Shown here: positions 38,001 through 46,050 of the stretch, piece after piece
How positions within the stretch are numbered: position 1 is the stretch's first letter
Layout of the letters: the number at the start of each line of letters is the position of its first letter
From: Chitinophagales bacterium
Lineage (GTDB): Bacteria > Bacteroidota > Bacteroidia > Chitinophagales > Chitinophagaceae
Direction of reading: 5' to 3'
DNA: 49,947 bases
Assembly: GCA_020059395.1 (NCBI GenBank)
Contig: JAGVCC010000351.1
Location: 1-49,947 of the forward strand
Translations under genes and position numbers: made by a program
Notes under the pieces: generated by a model
The model's database searches: none
What the model was told of the DNA's origin: nothing
What the model saw: only the letters and a program-made list of their open reading frames with translations

Positions 38001-38606
38001 AGGTATGGCCTTTGGGTATGGCTTATGCAGGCTTTTGCATAAGGGCACCATACTTTTATCAGCCGGAAAAATGTATTTGAATTTATCAGTGCCTTTTATC
38101 TCAATGCAATCACTAACCTTTGGGCACCGCTTAGTATTATTATCCTTAAACCCACTATTACTAACGTTTCTGTTGTGATACTTACGCCCGGTTCTTTTAT
38201 GTATATAACTAGGGGTATCACCCTTTGAAACACCTGTATAATACCAGTTTGTTGCCTGGTATATGGTACCAATATGTTTCTGGCCGGTATCTGCAAAGCT
38301 GATGATTAGCTTTACCAATGGGTTTAATTTTTTAACAAGATTTAAGGAAATGGAAATGGCTTTACTGGTACTCTCCTGCTTACCATTCAATGCCACACGT
38401 ACCAGCTCTATCACCTGCCCCTGCATTAATTTGTAAGGCATGGCTATTTTATTACTGGCTCCTTTACTGTACAAAATTACCCCACACCATTCACCAGTAC
38501 TATTAAAAACAGAAAAGCTACAGCCAAACGGCGGCATTGTTTTACTGTAGTGAAAATTCATTACAGCGTACTTAGTGGCTTTGTATGTGGCAATTTCAAG
38601 TTTCAT
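37986..38606 (-). CDS. mom: Mom-family DNA modification protein
   Basis: HYSKTMP ... GVILYSKGASNKIAMPYKLMQGQVIELVRVALN ... LIISFADTGQKHIGTIYQATNWYYTG. Confidence 0.75.
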   Translation of the reverse strand: MKLEIATYKATKYAVMNFHYSKTMPPFGCSFSVFNSTGEWCGVILYSKGASNKIAMPYKLMQGQVIELVRVALNGKQESTSKAISISLNLVKKLNPLVKLIISFADTGQKHIGTIYQATNWYYTGVSKGDTPSYIHKRTGRKYHNRNVSNSGFKDNNTKRCPKVSDCIEIKGTDKFKYIFPADKSMVPLCKSLHKPYPKAIPAAIA

Positions 38607-39247
38607 AATTCACCGCCGCCAACAGAGTAAAATGCTTCCGGGCAATACTCCTGCAGTAGGGCTTTAATTTTTGGCTCAGCCGTTTCGTATTCAGCTTTTG
38701 TTTTAAAAGTAATCTTCATAGTTAGCGGATTATGCTTTGCCAATCCAATCAGCTCAGTTTCCGGCACCGGCGGTAAAAACCAATCCTGCATTTGGTCCAG
38801 TTCAAGATTAGGCAAGTCAACCCTTTCTTTAATATCCTCAAAGTCCAAGCCGTACATTGTAGCAAAGTCAAAAAAGCCCTGCTGGCTAATTTTTGCATAA
38901 GCAGATGAATACTGCAGCACTAGTTCCGCAGCTTCCTTTTTATCCCTGCAGTTAATAAATATGGCGGGTAATTCATCGGGAACCGTTACGCCTTCATAAA
39001 TCAATTCCTTTAATATCAATATCCTGTGGCGGCCATCTAAACAATAGATTACAGCTTCGTTTGGATTTTGCCACACATAAAAAGGCTGTGTAAACTGATT
39101 TTTAACAACGCTATTCTTTAAATGAGACTTGGCTTCATCAGTCCAATATTTAAAATCATCCTGCTGTATAAACTGTAATTCCTGCCAGTTTATACTATCC
39201 ATCTTTAAAACATTGGATTTCAGTATTTTGATTTTTTCAATTGCCAT
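38603..39247 (-). CDS. ParB-fold protein (start revised to ATG 39247)
   Basis: VIYCLDGRHRILILKELI; overlaps the mom start codon; -7 box at 39269-39276 lies upstream of this start. Confidence 0.75.
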   Translation of the reverse strand: MAIEKIKILKSNVLKMDSINWQELQFIQQDDFKYWTDEAKSHLKNSVVKNQFTQPFYVWQNPNEAVIYCLDGRHRILILKELIYEGVTVPDELPAIFINCRDKKEAAELVLQYSSAYAKISQQGFFDFATMYGLDFEDIKERVDLPNLELDQMQDWFLPPVPETELIGLAKHNPLTMKITFKTKAEYETAEPKIKALLQEYCPEAFYSVGGGEL

Positions 39248-39268
39248 TAGCTCCGACATTAATTGACA

Positions 39269-39313
39269 CAAATGTAGGTAAATATAATTAACCTAATAAG
39301 CAATTATATTTAC
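39269..39313 (-). promoter_or_regulatory. Bacteroidetes-type -7 box plus 36-bp dyad
   Basis: TACATTTG (TAnnTTTG) on the minus strand; perfect inverted repeat gtaaatataatt-12-aattatatttac. Confidence 0.55.
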
Positions 39314-39348
39314 TATGCCTGCTAACACTAAATGTAAGTACTTTTAGC

Positions 39349-39621
39349 ATGATGCCGGTAAAATCATTTATTATTTCATTTCGTAAACTGTACGACTCAA
39401 AGCAATATCATGCCAATGTGGAAGTGGTGGCAGAAACAAAGCATGTGTACCGCATTAAAGTAACGGCAGGAACAAAAGAGCTGCTGCTTGTAAAGTATAA
39501 GTTTAGAAAGCAAAATGCCTGGAAGGTTATTAATACAAATTTTCAAATGCTTGATACGGGAAAAGTAAACACACAGCTAATGAGCGATATTATTGAAGCT
39601 GTAAATGAAGGGTTAAAATAA
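39349..39621 (+). CDS. hypothetical protein (lone plus-strand gene)
   Basis: ORF starting from a divergent intergenic region. Confidence 0.5.
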   Translation: MMPVKSFIISFRKLYDSKQYHANVEVVAETKHVYRIKVTAGTKELLLVKYKFRKQNAWKVINTNFQMLDTGKVNTQLMSDIIEAVNEGLK

Positions 39622-39678
39622 TTTACGTTTACAGCAACTAATTTGCACGAAAGCGAAATTGATTTACATTAAGTGCAA

Positions 39679-39882
39679 TTATTTTTCTTGGAATATAGCC
39701 CAGCCATCCCCCCACTCCTCTGTATTTCTATCACTCCAAAATACAAATGGCAAAAACTCATAACCATTTTCAAAAACGTAGCATCCATCTTTACCTTTAG
39801 TTATATATTCTTCATCTGTAAAAAATCGGTGACTTACTTTCTCTCCAGCTTCAATAGCTTCAACAGCTTCTTGCTTTGTCAT
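39679..39882 (-). CDS. hypothetical small protein
   Basis: MTKQEAVEAIEAGEKVSHRFFTDEEYITK. Confidence 0.6.
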   Translation of the reverse strand: MTKQEAVEAIEAGEKVSHRFFTDEEYITKGKDGCYVFENGYEFLPFVFWSDRNTEEWGDGWAIFQEK

Positions 39883-41294
39883 ATTTTTAATATTGATTGA
39901 GTTGATAATTCCACAGCCCTTTGCAAGCTTTCATCCACCGGGTGGCCATCAATTACTATAGCAGTAACTGCAGCACGGGTTAAAGCGGTGTACATACTTT
40001 GCGATTTTGATTTATTGCTCGTCATGGTAACACTCATAATATCCCGTTCATCCACCACCACAGTATTGTAAGTAGAACCCTGAGATTTATGAGAAGTAAT
40101 AGCATAAGCATATTCAACCGGCGCAAATCTTCTCTTAAGTCCCCAGGCTTTTGAAAGTGCTTCTTTCCTTTCATCAGTGCCAGGCCTGAATTTTTTAGCA
40201 TATTCAAAGCGCTTGCTAACATCTGCTGCATGCCGTTTAATTTCTGTATTATCCAGCACTTCTATAAAAACCGGTTTTGCTTCATAAATAAATTCCAGCA
40301 CCCACACTTTATAATCATCTGTTTTTTGAGCTACACCGGTAACCTGTATTTCAAAACTGTTGGAAATTGGTTCGTCGATATCATTCAGCTGGTGGTTATC
40401 CTGAAACATCAGCAGCTCACCTGTCAGGTATTCAGCTTTTACATCAGTGCCAAAAACATAATCCCTCACCAGGTTATTAATTTTTTTACGGGTATCGTTA
40501 CGGTAAGTAACAGTTTTAATCACATTCATGTCTTTATGCTCCACAGCATGTTTATACAGCGGCAATACTGTTTCAATCACATCGTAAATATTATCAGCAA
40601 AAACCAGTGCACCCTTATCATTTACAATATTTTTCCTGCTCTCCGGCGGTACCGGGTTCAACCGTGGAAATTGCATACGGGAATTATCGCCAAAATAATC
40701 AGCAAATGGAAGTATAGGGTTTTCTTCACCCTGTCTTATCCTTTCTGTAAGCACAACATAATTGGGGCCAAAAAAAACAGGCGACGGCCTGTCAATAAAC
40801 TTACTGCCGGCTTCCCGTATAGGTGGCAGCTGCCTTATATCACCAAGGTATATCACTTTTGCTTTTTTGCGCTTCTCCTTCATAATCAGGTCATGCGACT
40901 CTTCATTTATCATACTACCTTCATCAACAATTATAATAGTTGCTTTTTTTATAGGTGGATCAAAATGGTTGGCGCCATCCAGTGTAAAGGCGCCGGTCTC
41001 CTGGTCCATATTCATACCTAAAGCACCTGCCACAGATTTTGATACAATGGCTTTTTGTCCAAAAGCTTTTACCAGCTTTTCAGATATAACCAGCTTCGCC
41101 TTGTGACTTAAAGCACACACCAGTATATTTTTCTTTTCAATAAAAGGTTCAAGTATAGCCTGTGCAATGGTTGTTTTACCGGTACCAGCTTTACCGCCAA
41201 TAATAAGCCATTCGTCCGGGCTGCCTTTTTCTATAAACTCAATGCCCTTTTTTATTCCCTGTTCCTGCTCAGGGTTACGTGCTTGTACTTTCAT
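39879..41294 (-). CDS. Dda/RecD-like SF1 helicase
   Basis: IIGGKAGTGKTTIAQAIL; VDEGSMI; LGDIRQLPPI; AYAITSHKSQGSTY. Confidence 0.88.
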   Translation of the reverse strand: MKVQARNPEQEQGIKKGIEFIEKGSPDEWLIIGGKAGTGKTTIAQAILEPFIEKKNILVCALSHKAKLVISEKLVKAFGQKAIVSKSVAGALGMNMDQETGAFTLDGANHFDPPIKKATIIIVDEGSMINEESHDLIMKEKRKKAKVIYLGDIRQLPPIREAGSKFIDRPSPVFFGPNYVVLTERIRQGEENPILPFADYFGDNSRMQFPRLNPVPPESRKNIVNDKGALVFADNIYDVIETVLPLYKHAVEHKDMNVIKTVTYRNDTRKKINNLVRDYVFGTDVKAEYLTGELLMFQDNHQLNDIDEPISNSFEIQVTGVAQKTDDYKVWVLEFIYEAKPVFIEVLDNTEIKRHAADVSKRFEYAKKFRPGTDERKEALSKAWGLKRRFAPVEYAYAITSHKSQGSTYNTVVVDERDIMSVTMTSNKSKSQSMYTALTRAAVTAIVIDGHPVDESLQRAVELSTQSILKI

Positions 41295-41296
41295 AT

Positions 41297-41752
41297 TTAT
41301 TGTTTCGCTGGCCCAAGTAATGCTTTAAAACCGCCTTCTTTTAAACTGTTATAAAATGTTTTTTCTGTAGCCGGGTTGTAAGCATAAGGTAGAAAAACTT
41401 CCAGCGCATCGGCCTGCTCCAGCATAATCATACTCATTTGTATCTCCACCCAATCACTAATAATCTTCCACGCAGTGCGTTCAGCCTGCTCCCTTGTTTT
41501 CTGCTTACTGTCAGGCCGTGGCCGCTTTATTTCCTTCCAAAGCACATTAAAGCAGGGTTCAATTTTAGCAGGAAGTTGAAAAAACAGCGGTTGGCCCTGC
41601 ACCATCATGCGAAAAGTAATAGCCTTACAAATACCATCTTCGTATTTTTTACTAATATCGGTGGCGCCACTTTTTACCAGGCATTGTTCAATTCTACCCA
41701 TACTGGTTACTGCAGGTACGGTACTGGTGTAGTTTTTTAAATTAATATCCAT
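41297..41752 (-). CDS. hypothetical protein (start revised to MDINLKNY)
   Basis: ORF; annotated upstream start overlaps the neighbouring gene. Confidence 0.5.
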   Translation of the reverse strand: MDINLKNYTSTVPAVTSMGRIEQCLVKSGATDISKKYEDGICKAITFRMMVQGQPLFFQLPAKIEPCFNVLWKEIKRPRPDSKQKTREQAERTAWKIISDWVEIQMSMIMLEQADALEVFLPYAYNPATEKTFYNSLKEGGFKALLGPAKQ

Positions 41753-41954
41753 ATTTATTTGGTGATTTAAGTTTGATTTTATTACAGCCCCTATCAGTAT
41801 GCAATTTTGCAAAACCGTCTAAAATTTTAGTTAGCTGCACCATAGATAATGGTGAAGCTACCACAGTGGTTTCACCACAACACCAGCACACTGTACCTAT
41901 TTTATCAATTGGTAAATCCTGCATCATATACTGGTTAGTTATTTTTTTTGCCAT
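41742..41954 (-). CDS. small Cys-containing hypothetical protein
   Basis: IGTVCWCCGETTVVASPLS. Confidence 0.5.
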   Translation of the reverse strand: MAKKITNQYMMQDLPIDKIGTVCWCCGETTVVASPLSMVQLTKILDGFAKLHTDRGCNKIKLKSPNKYGY

Positions 41955-41959
41955 AGTTT

Positions 41960-42271
41960 TTAAATTGGATCAATTGCTAATTCTATGCATATATCATAAA
42001 ACGCCTCACTATCGGCAGCCATTATTTGTTCCGGCGTTATTTCCCCAAGTTTCCAGCAAGGAGCCAATAGGTGATATCTGTAGTAATCATTAATCAGTTT
42101 AACATCAGGATCATTATCTCCTAAATCACAATCACAGATATCTAAAAAAATTTCCTGAATAGTTCTGCCATCTACCGTAACCTTATCAGCAGGTACAGGA
42201 TAACCACCCGGGTAAAATTGTTGGCCAAACATCGTTGGCATTGTTTCAATAATCATTGTATTTCCTCCCAT
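41960..42271 (-). CDS. hypothetical protein
   Basis: ORF in operon. Confidence 0.5.
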   Translation of the reverse strand: MGGNTMIIETMPTMFGQQFYPGGYPVPADKVTVDGRTIQEIFLDICDCDLGDNDPDVKLINDYYRYHLLAPCWKLGEITPEQIMAADSEAFYDICIELAIDPI

Positions 42272-43149
42272 ATTTTATTTATGCCACAAGTATTCATGGC
42301 GGTTAAAAATTCATAATACACATGGCGCCGCACCATATCCAACAGCGGCCGGTAATCTTCTTTATTAACCAGTAGATCGTACACCTGTTTAAAACTTATA
42401 AACTTTACATTACTTAAATCTGCAGTAGCAGGCAGCATAGTTTTATTAAGGTTGCGCTGCAGTATCATTTTCATGTAATACAGCCATACTTTTTTAACCG
42501 GGTACCGGTATTTAATAAACCGGCGCAGCGCTATATATTTTCTGGCATCCCAATACACCATGGGAGCAGGTATATCTTTAAAACAATTATTATACTCAAT
42601 CTGTACCAGCTCCCGGTAATAATCCCAGTCAACAGGCGGTAACCGCCCCACTACCTTAGGTAAAGCTTTCTCTATAATGTGGCCATAATTTTCCCGTATA
42701 TACACTTTATACTTCAGGTAGGCACGAAGCACATCACCCAAAAATTCAGCGTTCAATTCCTTGTTATAATGCCGGTACTGTTCATCATACTTACCCTGCA
42801 TATTCAGGTAAAAAGCCTTTACTATCTCATCTTTAGTAAGCATACTAAAGCCGCTCCATAAAAATATCTTTACCATCTGTATCTGCGCCTGCAACTCATT
42901 ACCCGTAAGCATCAATGCACCGGTAACCAGTTTAATTTCCGTCATAATATCCACCACAGCATTGTGCAGCTCATCCTCATTCAATAATTTCAGGGCTCTC
43001 CCATTCATGCTGGCTGCTATCACCATCAGCTCTGCCGGGCTCAGCTGCTGCAGTACTTCGTTTGAGGCTTTGTAAATCGCTGATTGTGCCTCCGGTTTTT
43101 TTACCAAATCCATTTTGCTTAATGCTACCGCCATCGGTTTGGGTTCCAT
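42253..43149 (-). CDS. hypothetical replication-region protein (start uncertain)
   Basis: ORF; internal MEPKPMAVALSK start reduces the overlap with the upstream gene. Confidence 0.5.
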   Translation of the reverse strand: MEPKPMAVALSKMDLVKKPEAQSAIYKASNEVLQQLSPAELMVIAASMNGRALKLLNEDELHNAVVDIMTEIKLVTGALMLTGNELQAQIQMVKIFLWSGFSMLTKDEIVKAFYLNMQGKYDEQYRHYNKELNAEFLGDVLRAYLKYKVYIRENYGHIIEKALPKVVGRLPPVDWDYYRELVQIEYNNCFKDIPAPMVYWDARKYIALRRFIKYRYPVKKVWLYYMKMILQRNLNKTMLPATADLSNVKFISFKQVYDLLVNKEDYRPLLDMVRRHVYYEFLTAMNTCGINKIWEEIQ

Positions 43150-43801
43150 TTTTAATAGGTTTTTCTTTGTTGTAATTGGGCATCCAGAATAAAAAGTGTT
43201 TTCTAGCTTGTGCAAAGTCGCCGTAATTAGATCCGTTGTTTTGTATCATCCACTGCTCCACCCCATCCCTGAATTTTTCCGGCGGATGAAATTTTTGTGC
43301 CCAGTTCAATTTCAGGCCAGCATCCTGGGAAAACAATTCCTGTAAGTAGTTAAAATTTTTTACTTCTTTATTTACAAAAACAAAAAGCTCTTTCTCTGTA
43401 CTCTGTTTATGTATAAAGTCGGAAGTAAAGTCAGAAGTAAAGTCGGAAGTAAAATTTTTTAACTTCTCATCTTTATGTAGTAAAATTTTTTTACTACTTA
43501 CAACATCAATAATTCTGTAACTGATGTTACTATCCCCCTTTCCTTTGCTGAAAAATTCAATTAGGCCAGACTGTTTTAAAATATTACGCTGATTAATCAG
43601 TGTTGGTTTACTTATGCCTAATTGTGCCATAATTAAATTATTCTGGTGGCGGAATATGTTAAGCCGGCCCGAAGCATTCCAAACTTTTACAAGGTAAAAG
43701 TAAAGGCCCATGCTTGCAGTAAGGCTTCGCTTATCCATATTATCTCTAACCGTCCAATACTGGTTAAAGGCATCAATTAGTGTAAATGTATTAATCAGCA
43801 T
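42977..43801 (-). CDS. winged-helix replication initiation-like protein
   Basis: N-terminal wHTH-like YFYLVKVWNASGRLNIFRHQNNLIMAQLGISKPTLINQRNILKQSGLIEFFSKGKG. Confidence 0.6.
   Translation of the reverse strand: MLINTFTLIDAFNQYWTVRDNMDKRSLTASMGLYFYLVKVWNASGRLNIFRHQNNLIMAQLGISKPTLINQRNILKQSGLIEFFSKGKGDSNISYRIIDVVSSKKILLHKDEKLKNFTSDFTSDFTSDFIHKQSTEKELFVFVNKEVKNFNYLQELFSQDAGLKLNWAQKFHPPEKFRDGVEQWMIQNNGSNYGDFAQARKHFLFWMPNYNKEKPIKNGTQTDGGSIKQNGFGKKTGGTISDLQSLKRSTAAAEPGRADGDSSQHEWESPEIIE
43415..43450. repeat. three 12-bp tandem repeats inside the replication gene (iteron-like)
   Basis: aaagtcggaagt / aaagtcagaagt / aaagtcggaagt, flanked by AT-rich DNA. Confidence 0.75.
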
Positions 43802-43803
43802 AA

Positions 43804-44145
43804 TTAAAATAATCCAGTCTGTTTAGGTTTTTCCTGTTTAAATCTTTCAATACTATAGCCGCCCTGGCTGCATAAGTACATTATCTTTTTATCCATCGCA
43901 GTCTCTAGGTCTTTGCAAAGTTTCAGTTTGTCTTTATGGCCACCCCAGTAAAGGCGCTGCTGTTGTCTCAGCTCATCCACTTTAAACATCAGCCGCTCCA
44001 ACTGGTGCTTATGCTGTGCACCTGTATCGCTTTGTTCTTTAATAATGGTGAGTATGTGGCTATAAAACTCCTTTTCTTCATAGGTTTCATCATGCAAAAA
44101 ATCAATGGCTTTTTTTACCTCAGCCAGTATTTCTAATTCATTCAT
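43804..44145 (-). CDS. hypothetical protein
   Basis: ORF in early operon. Confidence 0.5.
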   Translation of the reverse strand: MNELEILAEVKKAIDFLHDETYEEKEFYSHILTIIKEQSDTGAQHKHQLERLMFKVDELRQQQRLYWGGHKDKLKLCKDLETAMDKKIMYLCSQGGYSIERFKQEKPKQTGLF

Positions 44146-44384
44146 GCGTCTTCATTTAATAGTGAAGTAAAATTCATTTTACTCTGCCTTATAATAAACA
44201 CCTTACCACGCCTGCCGTACTGGCTGTAAAAACTATTTATTAAAAAACACAGCTCCTCCTCTTTTTTGCTCACCCTGTTTACCACCACACTATTTACTTC
44301 AAGCTCTACAGTTACATTGTCTACCATTTCACCGGCTGGGCACTGTTTCTTTTTTAAAAGCAGTTTAGATTGCAGCCACTCCAT
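44142..44384 (-). CDS. hypothetical protein
   Basis: ORF, overlapping stop/start. Confidence 0.45.
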   Translation of the reverse strand: MEWLQSKLLLKKKQCPAGEMVDNVTVELEVNSVVVNRVSKKEEELCFLINSFYSQYGRRGKVFIIRQSKMNFTSLLNEDA

Positions 44385-44899
44385 TAGTCTTTATTTAAAA
44401 CCTTACTGTAGTTTTTAAAAAATCTGGCCTTTACAGCTTCAACGTTTTCACCCGGCTTTGCGTAAATAATTGTTTTATTATTTATGCGTATAGATGTCAT
44501 CTGTGCGTAATCCACCTTATTATTTTTAAACTTTTTCTCCCTGTTTAAATTACCGGTACGCTGCTGGCGCCATTCATTTTCTACATTACCCCGTTTCTTT
44601 TTTTCATCAAGTATTTTTTTACGCAATTCTTCTTGCCGGCGTAACTCTTTCTTAGGCACCCTTATTTTTTTAGGTGGCTTTATTTTTGCCGGCCGTGCTG
44701 CTATGCGTTCTGCAGTTAACTGCTGCTTACTTTTTACGGAGGGCTGCAGCCTGTTTATCTCCGCTTCTACTGCCGCCGCCGGACAGTCTAATAATGCGGC
44801 AATTTGTTTGGCTGTTTTACTTATGTAGCTGTTCTGTATAATACCCAATTCGTCCGGGCTAAATTCATGTAGCATGGTAATAGTTTTAATAAATGGCAA
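44384..44899 (-). CDS. basic HTH-like hypothetical protein
   Basis: FSPDELGIIQNSYISKTAKQIAALLDCPAAAVEAEI. Confidence 0.5.
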   Translation of the reverse strand: MPFIKTITMLHEFSPDELGIIQNSYISKTAKQIAALLDCPAAAVEAEINRLQPSVKSKQQLTAERIAARPAKIKPPKKIRVPKKELRRQEELRKKILDEKKKRGNVENEWRQQRTGNLNREKKFKNNKVDYAQMTSIRINNKTIIYAKPGENVEAVKARFFKNYSKVLNKD

Positions 44900-45647
44900 C
44901 CCTTATTTTCTTTCCAATGTTTACAATTCCCTCCAGTTGTGTCAGGTGATCCTTCCAATGTGCTTTATCCTGGTAACTTTCTTTATGCTTCTCAAAAGCA
45001 GCTACTATTTCATCAAAGGGGTATTTATCAGCCTGTAGCAGCCTTACAATAGCAAATACAAAAACACGGCTGCGCCAATTGGTGAAAGCGCTAAACCTTT
45101 TAACTTTTTCTGCAAGCTCCCTAGCTTCTTTCGGTGTTTTTACTTCAAAGGCGCCATTTTGAAAATCGCTTTGTAAATGCCTGCTGCCGCCGGTTGCATT
45201 TCCGCTGGTACCGTTACTCAGCATGTTAAGGCACACACCCACGCTAAAGCCATATTCATCTATATAATTTTTAAGCGTGATATAATTTTGATTTTTAGCC
45301 TGAACATAGCAGTTAATATAATTTCCGTTGGACCACTTTTCAGTATTGCTGTTAATTTTTGCAATCTCCACCATCGTTTTGTTTTCATGTACCAAAATGT
45401 AATACACGGGCCGCTTCAATTTTTTACTTATAAAAAAGCGATGCTGCCCATCCAGTATCAGCATTTTATTATCTTCTACCTTTACCTGTATGGGGTAATA
45501 CTGCAGCACATCGTTGCCGCCTTCAATCTCTTTAATTATATTTTTTATTTTGTTCTCATTCAGCGGCCTGTTGCCGGCAATGAAGGAAAAGTTTTTGTAA
45601 TTGTCGCTTTGAAAAACAGCAACAGTAGATGTTAAGTGTAAGAGCAT
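44886..45647 (-). CDS. ParB-fold / DGQHR-type protein
   Basis: NKMLILDGQHRFFISKKLKRPVYYILV. Confidence 0.65.
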   Translation of the reverse strand: MLLHLTSTVAVFQSDNYKNFSFIAGNRPLNENKIKNIIKEIEGGNDVLQYYPIQVKVEDNKMLILDGQHRFFISKKLKRPVYYILVHENKTMVEIAKINSNTEKWSNGNYINCYVQAKNQNYITLKNYIDEYGFSVGVCLNMLSNGTSGNATGGSRHLQSDFQNGAFEVKTPKEARELAEKVKRFSAFTNWRSRVFVFAIVRLLQADKYPFDEIVAAFEKHKESYQDKAHWKDHLTQLEGIVNIGKKIRVAIY

Positions 45648-45678
45648 GTTGTTTTGTTTGTGAGTTAGTTAATTGTGT

Positions 45679-46050
45679 TTAAAAAAGGTACAGCGCTGCA
45701 TCATTATTAACTGCAGCAGCTTTTTTGCCGGCCCTTTGTTTTTTATTATTGGTTTCATCCTTAAGCCCCTGCCTGTTTTTATAAAGCTGCTTAATAGTAC
45801 AGCGGCCATGCAGCTGCCGCACCGTAGTAAGGTTAAGTGTAAGCCTGCCAATGCTGTCTTTTTTAAACAGTTTCTTTTTGTACCCTCCATACCTTTTTAA
45901 TTTATCTACTGTGCGGCATTGCACATATTCAGTAGTGGTACCCTTTGTATCAATAAGGCGGTAACACCACTTGCGGTTAAATGTGTAATGCTTAACCAGG
46001 CTGTAGCCAATAAGCAGCTTTTTTATTACAGATTTTTGTGCAGGTGTCAT
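45679..46050 (-). CDS. basic hypothetical protein
   Basis: ORF overlapping the end of the ParB-like gene. Confidence 0.45.
   Translation of the reverse strand: MTPAQKSVIKKLLIGYSLVKHYTFNRKWCYRLIDTKGTTTEYVQCRTVDKLKRYGGYKKKLFKKDSIGRLTLNLTTVRQLHGRCTIKQLYKNRQGLKDETNNKKQRAGKKAAAVNNDAALYLF

Noticed and set aside
40230-41021. 263-aa plus-strand ORF
   Set aside because: Antisense to the well-supported SF1 helicase.
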